A stretch of 64,000 nt of DNA from Dryomyza anilis (lineage: Eukaryota; Arthropoda; Insecta; Diptera; Dryomyzidae). The translations under genes were made by a program, and so were the position numbers. The notes under the pieces are model-generated. The model saw only the letters and a program-made list of their open reading frames with translations. It was not told the origin of the DNA and ran no database searches. Position 1 is the stretch's first letter, and the number at the start of each line of letters is the position of its first letter. Below are positions 46,618 to 57,926 of this stretch, one piece after another. The stretch lies in contig OX638130.1 of the NCBI GenBank assembly GCA_951804985.1, positions 39,136,751 to 39,200,750 of the forward strand. The letters are read 5' to 3'.

Positions 46618-47426
46618 TACATTTTCAGTAACTAATATTAGTGTTTCTTATTTTTCCATTTACTTAATCATATAATTAACTATACCATTCTTATATAAAT
46701 TTTTTATTTTGTTTTTACTAGTTTCATATTAAATGAACATTTAACCATTATTTAATTTATCTATTAAAATTTTTTACATTATTTATCTCATTTCTATGTT
46801 TCATTTTTTAAACTTTTTAATCTATAGTCCAAAATCATATCAAAGTATTGCTTATGAATACTGAATTAATTTATTTATTCAATTTAATTTTTTTTTAATT
46901 TTTCCAGTTTTCTTATTTAATTAATTTAGCAACATTATGAAAACATTGTTCTATCAAAATTCTTATGTTATTCAATTTATTTAAATTCACATCTTTATTA
47001 ATTATTATCATTAAATGTCTCAAACTATTCTATATTGTTTCACAATTATTTTAAAAATGTTCTTCAATATATCAATTAATCAATTTTATAAAACATTTAG
47101 TTTACTTATTTAATTTCCTGATTTATCAAATTTTATCATTTATGTAATTCTTTTCACAATTTTATTTCACAGTTTTATTAAAAGTTTTTTTTTGTTCCAC
47201 AATTTATTTCAAAATGTTCAATTGTTTTTTACCGCTCACATTTTTTCCACTATCTTTCAAAATACTCACAAATACAAAAAATATTTTCCCTGATCCAAAA
47301 TAGTTATTTCTTCTAATATTAATCTCCATCCAGTCCTTCTCGTCCCTTGGTAGTTGATGTTCGGTTTTAAAACAGTCTGCCCCAAATGTTGTAACTAAAA
47401 GTCGGTTGCCTTGGTGTGTAGCCAAA

Positions 47427-47796
47427 TGTCGCAACGTTCCTTTTATACTTACCCATGATGTCCTACCCAAATGTCCAACATTGAAGTTACACTTTTACTA
47501 TCATGAAATAATTAAAAGAAGTCTTTTCTTTTAAGAAATACTTTTATTTAATCTGAAGTTATATTTAAATATTAACATTATTATGTAACACGTCTTCCAA
47601 CTTATAACTCTAACTAACAACTGACTTAAAATCTAACTTAAACTATTATATGGAGGTATGTTTCAAATCCAACATGTTCCGGGAGAGTGCCGTGCGCAAA
47701 TTCCACTCTAGCCAATCACGCCACCGCTGGTTTGACCCAGCTTCGCCAATACTGTTGCCAGTATATTTGTTTGCTGAACTCCGATACGTATGCCCT
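47427..47796 (-). repeat. Bel/Pao LTR, copy 2
   Basis: Minus strand from AGGGCATACG (47796) to TTGCGACA (47427), so the 3' end is complete (CA) while the first bases differ from copy 1. The following TTTGGCTACACACC on the minus strand could be a primer-binding site, suggesting this was a 5' LTR end, now fused to family B leader. Relative to copy 1 it has an extra block with TTAGTTAGAGTTATAAG. Confidence 0.7.
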
Positions 47797-48179
47797 TTCA
47801 TTCCTGAGAAATTGTGCATTAGCAGTAGCACGAGAATGACCAAGCTTAATTGAATCAGCTAATTCTCTTTTAAACGGAAGAGATACCATGTATTGACCGG
47901 CGGCGCAACGTCTTGCGGTACGCATGTAGTTGTCTTCCCAAAAACGATCCTCCTGCGTCATAAATTGCTTTTGAGGGAGATCTTTTATCTCCCAGAAACG
48001 TGATATATTTTTATTTAGGGTAACCTCATCTGCGTAGGTCACACGGGTAAAATAAGATGAAATTTTGTCTTTAGGAATTGGACCTGTCAAGATCCATTCA
48101 AATATGGTTTCTTGCACTATCAAGGAACCACATATGTTGCGTCGTATTCCATCTATCAGGGAATAAATCACCACCAATT
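47797..48179 (-). pseudogene. Bel/Pao pol, protease-RT linker region
   Basis: Open from about 48179 leftward: RRNICGSLIVQETIFEWILT (end of the DUF1758 protease region of Bel/Pao), then FWEIKDLPQ, FWEDNYMRTARR, YMVSLPFKRELADSIKLG and SRATANAQFLRNE, the segment before the RT palm. The LTR cuts it directly after RNE. The last codons of the predicted frame are LTR sequence, not pol. Confidence 0.85.
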
Positions 48180-48389
48180 AAAATATCAATGTGTGAGCTA
48201 TGGAAAAAGTTAGAATCTGCTAATTGGATGTTAGGAATATTTTTTAATAGTGATGGATATATAGGACTTGTAGGTAGATTCTAAGTTAGATGCGGAACTA
48301 TAAGAGCTGATGCTTCCATGTGAAATTTTGGATCTACAGGGTAACTCAATATGAATGAGTAGCATTTCTAAACTTGCGCAGAAATTGCG

Positions 48390-49990
48390 TTATTTAAGCC
48401 GGAAACCCTGAGCAGTTGTTTCTTTATATGGAAGTCGTAAGAGTCGGAAAAGGCTTTGAGAAATAAAAGTTTCTTCCGAACCTGAATCAATTAATGCACG
48501 CGCTGTATAATTGATACCCAGGTGGCATTTATTAACATTATTCGTATCTAATAGCACACTTTGAAGATTGCATGCAAAATTGGATTGAATATTTTGAGTT
48601 GAAAACGATTCTGCAGTGGACTGTATCTGGAAAGAATTTGTGTTTGAAATAGCAGAAGAAACTTGTGCATTTGATGGAAAACCCGGATGTGCTCTTGCTC
48701 TAGATGGAACTGGTGAAGGAAAATTGGAAATAGGAGTGAAATTAGGATTGTGCAATAACTTATTGTGTCGTTTATGACATGTATAACAATTGTGGGTACT
48801 CTTATAGTCTCTAACAGGATGAGTGCCAGCAAAACAATTTATACATAAACGATATTGTTTAACTACCGACATCCGTTCCTCAGGATTCATACGTAGAAAC
48901 TGTGAGCATTACCTAATAGTATGTTGTTCTTTAGGGTACAGTTTGCATGGATAAATTGTAATATTAGTTGGATAAGTGTTTATTTTCTTTTGAAAATTTC
49001 TATTCTGTGTGTAAGAATTATTGGTTAATTTTTGAGAGTGAGATCTGGAATCTGGAATACCCTTAAGGTCGGAAACGGTCTCCAAAGTTTGATACCGACT
49101 AGTAAGAAAAGAGTCTAATTCACTCCACTTAGGAATTTCAGGTTTAGAATTTAGCGATTGTTCCTAAAGTGCCAAAGTCACCTCTGGCGATCTCGTTGAA
49201 CATAGGAAAATAAAAATAAAATCCCTGCTTTCAATATTAATTTTGTACAGTTGTAAAGTAGATATACAATTGTTAATGTCTCTCTGAAGTTTTTTAATAG
49301 CATCTCCAGATTCGGATGAGACGGATGGAAGACTGAAAAGTATTCGAAGTTGACTATTAACTAGAAGTCGTTTATTTTCGAAACGATTCTTTAAGTTGTT
49401 CCAAGCTAATACAAGACCATCGTTGGTTAAAGGGAATTGCTTTACAATATTACGAGCCACACCTCGGGTATTCGGGTTCAAATGAAATAATTTTTCTACC
49501 GGACTGAATTTGGAATTAGTAAGATATATGGCCGTAAACATATCACGGAATGTTGGCCAAGAAAGATAATCACCGGCAAATGTTTCGGTGTCATATGGTG
49601 GTAAATGGGAATGAGATCCTGAGGGCCTATCGTTGCGATTCGCCTGCGGATTTGGATCTGTTTTTGTGCCATGAGCTCGATTTGTTCACTTATTTTAGAT
49701 AAGCATCTAACATAAGTGTGGTATGATAAACGGTTGCGAGCCTAGAGTGTCTCCAAATCCACTTGTTGGTTATTTATCTTCATCATCGGTTTTGTCCTCA
49801 GCTAAATCACGAAGGCATCCTTCAAAGACTAATTTAAAGTTGCTCCATCCATCCATTCATTGCTTTCATCTCTTCTTTGTGAATGTTCAATGAGTGAACT
49901 GAACTGCCAGTTGTCGAAGCCTCATTGAATTCAGGCTCGAACTCCACTAAGCTGTCGGACTATCGAATAAATGCATCTAAAGATGACATT
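48390..49990 (-). pseudogene. Bel/Pao gag and protease start
   Basis: A probable Gag ATG lies at 49990 (MSSLDAFIR then a stop). 49541-49164 is the DUF1759 gag domain (FSPVEKLFHLNP, LAWNNLKNRFENKRLLVN, VSSESGDAIKKLQRDI). 48890-48390 carries the Bel/Pao Cys/His arrays (CINCFAGTH, CYTCHKRHNKLLH) and the start of the aspartic protease with catalytic ALIDSGSEETFIS. Frameshifts and stops split it. The 5' leader lies beyond the hAT insertion, at 52720-52900. Confidence 0.85.
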
Positions 49991-50011
49991 GTGATGCGGA
50001 ATAAAAAAAAC

Positions 50012-52711
50012 CAAGGATTGAAACCGTAACCGAAACCGATATCCGTTTAAAACCGTTTCATTTTTAAAACCGAAACCGTTATACGAAAATCAGAAATAAA
50101 CCGATATCCAAAACCGATATAAACGGTTTCGGTTTTATACCGGTTTAAAACGGTTTTTCAAAAAGTATACAAAAAAAACCAGAAAAACACATTTTATTTT
50201 ATATAGAAAATCTTAAGTAAAATTTCATTAATTAAAATTTGGAGTTCCCAATATATACATTTTTGGTTGTACAAAAATTTACATGTTGTTTTTTGAGAAA
50301 CGATATTTCCAAAACAACGGTATTTGGTCTAAAATTTGTTTTTTGTTTCATTAATCGAATTAACAACAAAACACCAGCAACAACAAAAAGTTGCAAATTA
50401 TTAACATCTCAGTAACTATTTAAGGAAATACGAAAAATGAAGTGCAAGTTCGACAAGTTTAAAAATTTCAAGTATAAGGCAGATATTTGTTTACATTTGT
50501 GATGATTAAAAATTTCTTGTTCTTGCATCTTGTTCTTGCATTTTTTTTGCAAGAACAAAAGCGAGAACAAAATCGAGATTTTGCAAGAAAAAGAACAAGA
50601 GCAAGTGCAAGACTAAGACTGCAAGAAAAGGAAGACTTGCATTTTTTTATGATTTTATTGTATTTATTATGTTTTTAAGGTAATAATGATATACAAAAGA
50701 ATTCATGATATTACTAAATATTGAACAATAAGTAACAATAGAAAGCGTGCAAAATATTTATGAACGTTAACATTAATGAAGATGTGTGTTTTTTTTTGTT
50801 TTTGTCGAATTCTAAAGAATATAAGCATCTTAAAAATAAGGCCTGTGAAGCACTTTCGAAGCGGTATATAGCTTTAAAAGTGCTTCAAAAGTCGCTTCAA
50901 AAAGATAAAATAGACAAAACAATGTTTTTTTCTCTTTTCTTCGCTACGAAAGTTCGTACATCGATTGTGCATATGCACTGTGCTTATGGACATTATTATT
51001 TTTGTTTTACTTTTATATATAGTTTTTTTTTTGTTTATTGTAAAATCATGAAGTAATAAAAAATAATATATGAACATTTTCACATTGTGATATATTTAGC
51101 TGATATATTGCTTTTTGTGTTTTTCTTTTTTCACAAATCCGCTGATTCGTTTGAAAGTGCAACAACAACAAAAATTCGAATAAAGCAGCATCCAAGCTTT
51201 TGATAGAATTTTGGCGGGAAATTTCTTGTATCACAAAGAGAACTCGTTGTTGTTGCCAACTAGAGAGCTGTACTAGATACATACATGTAATGTGGTGCCG
51301 TGCGTCTGTCCGTTGTCATGCGTCTGTTTGTTGTCATGCGTCTGTTTGTTGCCATGCGATGATACAGGAAAGCAACGAAGAGTTGTCGTTGTGAAAGTGT
51401 GTGTATACGAATCGTAATAGTTATTGTTATATTCTCTTCTTTCTGTTAGTATTCGCTTTGTACCGTTTGAGTTTGTGTTCGCATGGTGTTCGCAAAGAAA
51501 AATGTTACTCTGCAAGATAATATTTGAGTTCTCTTGACATACGGTACGTGTAGCATACGGAATTTTTTAATCTGTGACGAAAACAGAAATATGCTTATAC
51601 GAAATATTCCTTATATTTATTGTATATGTATATCGTATACTGTATATCGTCTTTGTAGAACGAAAAGTCACCAAATACATTTTTATGAAAAACTTAATTT
51701 TCGAGTTTGTTGATTAATATTATAAAAAGTAATTGATGCATTTTTAAAGTTGAAATATCAATTGATTGATTTACATTTTCTTATCATGTGGTAAAAAAAT
51801 GAAGATCATCAATTAAAAATTGACAGGTACATAAAGATGTTTGTAAAAAATATTTAGCATTTTGAAAATGTATTTGATGACTTTTCGGTTATTTTATTAT
51901 GGCCTTGAGATTTTGAATTGTCTCGTCAACATCACTTGATTTATACAATTATTTTTTATTAGTTAAAATATCTTGTTAAAATATCTTGTTAATATATAAT
52001 TCAAATTTTTATATTGTTGGATTTTTTTTTTGTTAGTAATATGTTGAAGAAATTGAAAATATGGAAAATAAGTAACTTTAATACAATTAGTGTTGAAATT
52101 CTATTCGTTTTCATAATTAATATGCAGTTTAAGATATTTGTCTTCGATCTTTATTTAAAATATAAAAGATTAAGATTACCATTTCTTGACTTGCTTTTGC
52201 AAATGATCATCACTAGTTTACATATATTGCAGTTCTCAGAATTGTTGAAATTTAATTTCTTTGGCTTTTATGGATGAAAATTGTACAAAATTCTTCTTCT
52301 TTTCAATTCAGATCATATATCAGGTGAAGTCAAAATGTTGCTTTTCATTGGTTTGTGGTCACGAATTTTTAAATTAATTTTTTTTTTCTTGGCGTAATCA
52401 ATTAAATAATTCATATAACACAATATTTTTACTAAAATAACAACAAACATTGTTTAAAGTACGTTTCCCACTTTACCCCAATATCATAATTTGATCATAA
52501 TTTAGCACCATATAAAAAATGTAATATTATTTGAAAAATATGGAAATAAAGAAAATTTATACAAAAACCGAAATCAAAACCGAAACCGTAACATGGAACC
52601 GGTATACCGAAACCGTTTCGTTATAAAAACTTAAAACCGAAACCGTAACCGAAACGCGGAAAAAACCGAAACCGAAATCGAAACCGTTATTCGTTTAGGT
52701 TTCAATCCTTG
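50012..52711. mobile_element. hAT-like non-autonomous element with ACCGAAACC subterminal repeats
   Basis: 2700 bp with inverted ends CAAGGATTGAAACC (50012) and GGTTTCAATCCTTG (52698-52711), flanked by the perfect 8-bp duplication AAAAAAAC (50004-50011 and 52712-52719). The 8-bp duplication and CA start fit the hAT superfamily. Subterminal zones 50025-50165 and 52565-52695 are packed with ACCGAAACCG / CGGTTTCGGT motifs. The interior has a 20-bp threefold tandem (catgcgtctgtttgttgt, 51298-51358) and a TTGCAAGAAC-rich patch near 50550-50640. No transposase: frames at 50487-51394 lack any family signature. Confidence 0.88.
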
Positions 52712-52719
52712 AAAAAAAC

Positions 52720-53297
52720 CGAAACAAAATATGTACGACACGAAATATAACGAAAAGAAAAAGAAGAAGAAGGTGTGTGTTTAATTAAAATAACACACAG
52801 TAATGACAAAAAATTAAACAAATATGTCCAAAAGGTTAAACCAAGCTCAAAAGCAAGATTTTTTTAAAGAATACAGCCCTCAGCAATTATTCACCCCTCC
52901 AATAAAACAAATTAAAATACTTTTCAAATAAAAGCAATTGTACAAATTGTAATTATTTTAGATGTTTAGAAAATGTTTATAATGTTTAGCGAATTTATGA
53001 AACTTTAAACTTGTATATAAATATTAGGATATTTTCTGTAAAAATTGTAAATCACTTACGCAAACAGTAAAAATTAAATTAAAAATTTTAGCAATGAAAA
53101 AAAAATGACAAAAAAATTACAAATTCTAAAAATTTTAAAAATAATAAAACAAAAAATTAATCAAAATGCTTTAAATCAAAATTGATTAATTTAAATTAGA
53201 AAATTTATATATATAGATGTATATACTTTACATACTTTTAACAATATATATACTTTTAACAAAAAAAAAAATATATATATATATAATATAAATCTAT

Positions 53298-53376
<79 letters not shown>

Positions 53377-53685
53377 TTATTTTTTCTTAATAAAACGCGG
53401 TGAAAATACAAATTTTGTTATAAGCGTATAAAAATTAAAGTTGTCACAAAAAAACCAATTAAATTAGAGCAGGTTGAATCAATCAAAATATATTAAAAAA
53501 ATGCATTGAAATAACATTCAAACACCAATTGTTAAATGTTGCATCAAACTTGACATCTGAAAACGTCAGTTAAATTACTTTTAACACAAAAATGTTCTTT
53601 GTTGCATCAAACAACGTATCTGAATCTATGACGATGCTAACAATAAGCAACAATAAAAAAATAAACTTTTATATGGTACCACTGA
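52720..53685. other. Bel/Pao leader remnant and AT-rich spacer with (TA)n
   Basis: 52720-52900 continues the Bel/Pao 5' leader across the hAT insertion. The rest is A/T-rich, with (TA)n at 53271-53372 and GTTGCATCAAAC repeated at 53546 and 53602. No ORF. Confidence 0.45.
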
Positions 53686-53774
53686 AGAAATGAAACATAC
53701 CATCGATATCTTAAAAGATTTTGAGATTTTTTGATTTTCCATCTCAAAAATTATGCATACGTGAAGAATCACGA

Positions 53775-56700
53775 GTGAGGGTCCGTGCGTTGGGTTTGGG
53801 TCCCACCACGGAAAAAACCTATGCGCCCAATGAAAACAAAAAAGAAGCCTCGGATAACGACCGATTACAACGATGACGACCCACGCAAACGTTTTAAGGA
53901 CCATGATTTACGGATATGCACCTGGAATGTCCGGACCCTTTATAGGGAAGGTGCCTCTATCCAGCTGGCAGATGTCCTCGAAAAATATAAGGCTGACATC
54001 ACCGCTATCCAGGAGATGCGATGGACGGGACAGGGCTGTTCGAAACAAGCGTCCTGTGATATCTACTACAGCTGCCATGCGGAGAGACACGAATTTGGAT
54101 GTGGATTTGTGGTCGGCAAGAGACTCCGCCACCTTGTCTCTAGGTTCACGCCCGTGGACGAAAGGCTGGCAACAATCCGCATCAAGGCTAAATATTTCCA
54201 TATCAGCCTAATTTGTGCACACGCTCCGACGAACGAGAAAGATGACGAGACAAAAGAGCGCTTCTACGAGCGCCTAGACAACGCATACGAGCGCTGCCCC
54301 CGCCACGATATCAAAATCGTGCTAGGCGATTTTAACGCCAAGGTGGGCAGAGAAGCCATCTATTGTCCCACAATCGGAAAATTTAGCCTCCATGCCAACA
54401 CTTCCGATAACGGAACGAGACTAATCGACTTCGCCGCAGCACGAAACATGGTAGTTAGTAGCACTAGATTCGAACATTTCGATATCCACAAGGCCACATG
54501 GTTGTCGCCCGATCAAAAAACTCGAAATCAAATTGATCACGTTGTGATTGACGGAAGGCACTCTTCAAGCGTGATGGACGTACGCACTATCCGAGGTGCC
54601 AATATGGACTCGGATCATTACCTTGTAGCAGCCAAGGTCCGCACACGCTTAAGCGCTGCGAAGAACGTACGGAACCAAACGCAGAGAAAGCTAGACGTCG
54701 GAAAGCTACAATCACAACAGACAACGCAAGCCTTTTCCACTCGACTCTCACACCTGCTTAGACAAAGCACTCCTCCTCTCGATGATATAAGCGCGCAGTG
54801 GAATCATATCTCCTGCTCTATGCGTACGGCTGCCGAAGAGGTGCTTGGATTCCAACGCCCCCTGAGGAATCAGTGGTATGACCAAGAGTGTCGCGCGGCC
54901 ACTGCAGAGGAAGACGCTGCGTACAAATCCACCCTGCAGTCAGTAGCTACGCGAGCTGCGAAGGAGCGATACAAAGAGAAGAGGAGGGAAGAGAGACGTC
55001 TTTTCAGGCGAAAAAAAAGCGAGGCAGAAAGACGTGAGTGTGAGGAGATTGAGATGCATGGGGACAGGAATGAGGCTCGAAAATTCTTCGAGAAAATAAG
55101 ACGCCTAGCCGGAGGTTCGAAATCCGGAGCCTCTTCCTGTAAAGATGAGAACGGAAATCTAGTGACAGATATCCAGAGCACACTGAAAATATGGAGGGAT
55201 CACTTCTCTAAACTGCTGACCGGTGATGATGACCTCAATTCCACCGATAGAGAAGCAAACCCGGCAACCCCAGTACTTGATGACGACGTTGAGATTCCGC
55301 CACCCGACCATGACGAGGTCAGAACAGCCATTGCTCGGCTGAAAAACAACAAAGCCGCAGGTGCTGATGGCCTGCCTGCTGAATTGTTTAAGACCGGAGG
55401 CGAAGAGCTAATAGAGAGCATGCACGAGCTCGTAAGCAGAATATGGTCGGATGAAAGCATGCCAAGTGACTGGAACCTCAGTGTACTCTGCCCAATCCTT
55501 AAGAAAGGGGATCCCACTATCTGCGCCAACTACCGTGGGATCAGCCTACTCAATATCGCATACAAGGTTCTATCGAGCGTATTATGTGAAAGACTGAAGC
55601 CCATCGTCAACAGACTGATTGGACCTTATCAGTGCGGCTTCAGACCTGGAAAGTCCACCATAGACCAGATTTTCACATTGCGCCTAATCCAGGAAAAGAC
55701 CCTAGAAAAACAGATCGACACCTACCACCTATTAGTCGACTATAAAGCCGCCTTCGACACTCCGATAAGGGAACGATTATACGCCGCAATGTCTGAGTTC
55801 GGTATACCTGCGAAACTTATAAGACTTTGCAGGATGACCCTGAGCAACACACGTTGCTCAGTGAGAATAGGAAAAGACCTCTCCGAGCCATTTCATACCG
55901 AACGAGGTTTCAGACAGGGTGACTCCCTATCGTGCGACTTTTTTAACTTATTGATGGAGAAAATAGTTCGAGCTGCCGAACTCCGTCAAAGCGGCACTAT
56001 CCTCAACAAAAGTGTCATGCTGCTCGCATATGCCGACGATATTGATATCATTGGCAGGAGCACACGAGCAGTCAGCGCAGCATTCTCCAGATTGGAGAAA
56101 GAGTCGCGTCGAATGGGTCTAGCGGTGAACGAGGACAAGACGAAGTTCCTTGTGTCAACAAGCAAAAAAGAGTCCGTGCGTCTTGGACAAAAAGCTGATT
56201 TTGACACCCACAAGTTCGACATTGTGAAGGACTTCGTCTATCTGGGATCCAGCGTAAACAGCAACAACGACGTCAGCCTGGAGATCAAACGGAGAATAAC
56301 TCTTGCCAACAGGTGCTACTTTGGGCTCAGTAGGCAATTGAGAAGCAGAGCCCTCTCTCGCCGGACAAAAATAACGCTCTACAAGTCACTCATCATGCCC
56401 GTCCTACTTTATGGTGCAGAAACATGGACGCTGGCCACCACCGATGAGAGAGTACTGGGAGCGTTCGAGAGAAAGATTCTCCGTAAAATCTTTGGCCCTA
56501 TCTGCTTTGCTAACGAGTATCGAATCAGGATGAACCACGAGCTATATGAGTTATTCGACGACATTGACATAGTCAAGCGCATCAAGATCCAGCGGCTTCG
56601 CTGGCTAGGTCATGTCGAACGAATGGATGAAAACACTCCAGCCAAGAAGGTGCTTGAATCGAAACTCGAAGGTGGACAGCGTAGAAGAGGGCGTCCAAAT

Positions 56701-56854
56701 CTGCGTTGGAAAGACCAAGCTGAGGACAACCTGGCAACGCTTGGTATTTCTAACTGGCGTCAGCGCGCGCAAAGCAGATCCGACTGGCGCGGCTTCATCT
56801 CAGCGGCCAAAACCGACCCACGGTTGTAAGGGCCATTTAAGTAAGTAAGTAAGT
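53775..56854 (+). mobile_element. RTE-like LINE, full ORF, with target duplication
   Basis: Insertion in the left arm of IR3, flanked by AAGAATCACGA (53764-53774 and 56855-56865). The 3' end is a short tetranucleotide tail (GTAAGTAAGTAAGTAAG), as in RTE-clade elements, not poly-A. The untranslated 5' part is only about 46 bp. The opposite arm (about 61500) and the third copy (16905) show the empty site. Base composition is near 50% GC against a far AT-richer surround. Confidence 0.88.
53821..56829 (+). CDS. LINE polyprotein: AP-like endonuclease and reverse transcriptase
   Basis: An open frame reaches back to GTG 53785, but the first ATG is 53821 (1002 residues). N-terminal endonuclease/exonuclease/phosphatase domain with all catalytic marks: CTWNVRTL (Asn about residue 36), IQEMRW (Glu 65), LGDFNAK (Asp 170, Asn 172), NQIDHV, and SDHYLV (His 266). 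A basic, Glu/Arg-rich linker follows, then RT: NKAAGADGLPAELF about residue 510, GFRQGDSLSCDFFN, and catalytic AYADDIDII about residue 735. The C-terminal region has RLRWLGHVERM and GRPNLRWKDQ, typical of RTE and related LINEs. It nicks target DNA and reverse-transcribes its RNA there. No stop or frameshift: probably a recent arrival that may still be competent. Confidence 0.92.
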   Translation: MRPMKTKKKPRITTDYNDDDPRKRFKDHDLRICTWNVRTLYREGASIQLADVLEKYKADITAIQEMRWTGQGCSKQASCDIYYSCHAERHEFGCGFVVGKRLRHLVSRFTPVDERLATIRIKAKYFHISLICAHAPTNEKDDETKERFYERLDNAYERCPRHDIKIVLGDFNAKVGREAIYCPTIGKFSLHANTSDNGTRLIDFAAARNMVVSSTRFEHFDIHKATWLSPDQKTRNQIDHVVIDGRHSSSVMDVRTIRGANMDSDHYLVAAKVRTRLSAAKNVRNQTQRKLDVGKLQSQQTTQAFSTRLSHLLRQSTPPLDDISAQWNHISCSMRTAAEEVLGFQRPLRNQWYDQECRAATAEEDAAYKSTLQSVATRAAKERYKEKRREERRLFRRKKSEAERRECEEIEMHGDRNEARKFFEKIRRLAGGSKSGASSCKDENGNLVTDIQSTLKIWRDHFSKLLTGDDDLNSTDREANPATPVLDDDVEIPPPDHDEVRTAIARLKNNKAAGADGLPAELFKTGGEELIESMHELVSRIWSDESMPSDWNLSVLCPILKKGDPTICANYRGISLLNIAYKVLSSVLCERLKPIVNRLIGPYQCGFRPGKSTIDQIFTLRLIQEKTLEKQIDTYHLLVDYKAAFDTPIRERLYAAMSEFGIPAKLIRLCRMTLSNTRCSVRIGKDLSEPFHTERGFRQGDSLSCDFFNLLMEKIVRAAELRQSGTILNKSVMLLAYADDIDIIGRSTRAVSAAFSRLEKESRRMGLAVNEDKTKFLVSTSKKESVRLGQKADFDTHKFDIVKDFVYLGSSVNSNNDVSLEIKRRITLANRCYFGLSRQLRSRALSRRTKITLYKSLIMPVLLYGAETWTLATTDERVLGAFERKILRKIFGPICFANEYRIRMNHELYELFDDIDIVKRIKIQRLRWLGHVERMDENTPAKKVLESKLEGGQRRRGRPNLRWKDQAEDNLATLGISNWRQRAQSRSDWRGFISAAKTDPRL

Positions 56855-57615
56855 AAGAATCACGATACACATTAATTTACGATGAATTATACTAAATCTA
56901 CTACAATTAGCTAAACATTAAAAGGCCCCTTCCGGCACTTTGAATATATCTTAATTTTTATCTAAAATGATTGTTCTAACTTAGTTTCCGTAAGAACAAA
57001 AATCTTTCTATTCGCTGTTAGCATTGAATGCATAAGGTTTGTTTCTCCTAATTCCTAAATAAAACATAAGAATTTGAATTCCGAAAATATTATATTTCTT
57101 TACTTTTCCTGGTTCTCCTATTATAACGAGTATTTTATTAAAATAAGAAAATATTCCATTAACGATGATTTACTTCTGACAAGCTTAAGTTTTTGCATTT
57201 TCATAGTCCTTATCGGAACCGGATACCAAATTTCAACATATTTCTAAAATCACTGGGAAGAGGAATTAATTAGATTAAGAGGAATCTAATTCAGCTCCAG
57301 AAATAAGCCACGCATCAAGATCTCTCATCAATCAGAAGTCAACAATATCAAATATCAAGATCTCTCAGCATCGATCATCAGGAGAGCATAATACAGCAAG
57401 ACGAGCATCATATAATTCAGCAGGTGCGTGTTCATGTATATTTTTAGTATAATTAAACAGTGGGCAAATTATTTAAATTAAGTGTTAATTAATAAAAAGA
57501 AGTTCAGTAGAACAGAAACTATGAATAAAATAAAAAAGCAAATACAGACAAGAAAGGCTAATTTAAAATTTTACTAATTAAATATTTTTTTTGTGTTTCG
57601 AAAACTAAATTTGGT

Positions 57616-57926
57616 AATAATAATAATAATAGTTTGGCGCTACAGTCCTGTATAGAACTTCGGCCGAGCTCTCTCACCATTTTGAGCTGTGCGTGTTATA
57701 TTTGTACTCAAATTGGTGGGACCTACAGTTTATTGCCGAATCCGAACGGCGGGTGAGAGCTTTTCATAGGCAATAGTTTTACTCTCGTAGGTTTGCCATT
57801 TACTGACGAGAGGTAGCGCGGTATAGAAAAATGTTTCTATGAAAAGATGTTGTTAGCCCCAGTCCAGGCTTGAACCGGGGACCTTTCGGCTCGCAGTCCA
57901 ACGCACTAACCACTGAGCTACCGTGG
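57616..57926 (-). mobile_element. tRNA-derived SINE, left-arm copy
   Basis: On the minus strand: tRNA-like head with A box TAGCTCAGTGGTT (57920-57908) and B box GGTTCAAGCCT (57876-57866), a body with CTCACCCGCCGTTCGG, and a (TTA)n tail at 57631-57616. The anticodon region does not fold properly and there is no tRNA 3' half, so it is a SINE, not a tRNA gene. Absent from the matching point of the right arm (about 60803). Confidence 0.88.

Larger units (their letters stand above)
44040..47400 (-). mobile_element. Minus-strand family B (B5): leader, gag, protease, RT
   Basis: Reading leftward: leader from about 47380 (GGGACGAGAAGGACTGGATG), gag, knuckles, protease and RT to 44040, where it stops at GTATTGCA and joins B4. 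It matches 22957-25920 in inverted orientation, including the TAG after GKDGNK and the deletion after MPFG. A 5' LTR is lacking; the Bel/Pao LTR lies there instead. Confidence 0.85.

Noticed and set aside
50760..51056. Candidate transposase inside the hAT-like element
   Set aside because: Only 98 codons, low complexity, no hAT motif, overlapped by equal-sized frames on the other strand.
53785..53820. GTG start of the LINE polyprotein
   Set aside because: Nuclear eukaryotic context; the first in-frame ATG at 53821 is preferred.
54870..56337. Minus-strand open frames opposite the LINE
   Set aside because: Shadow frames of a coding region of higher GC content; no family signature.
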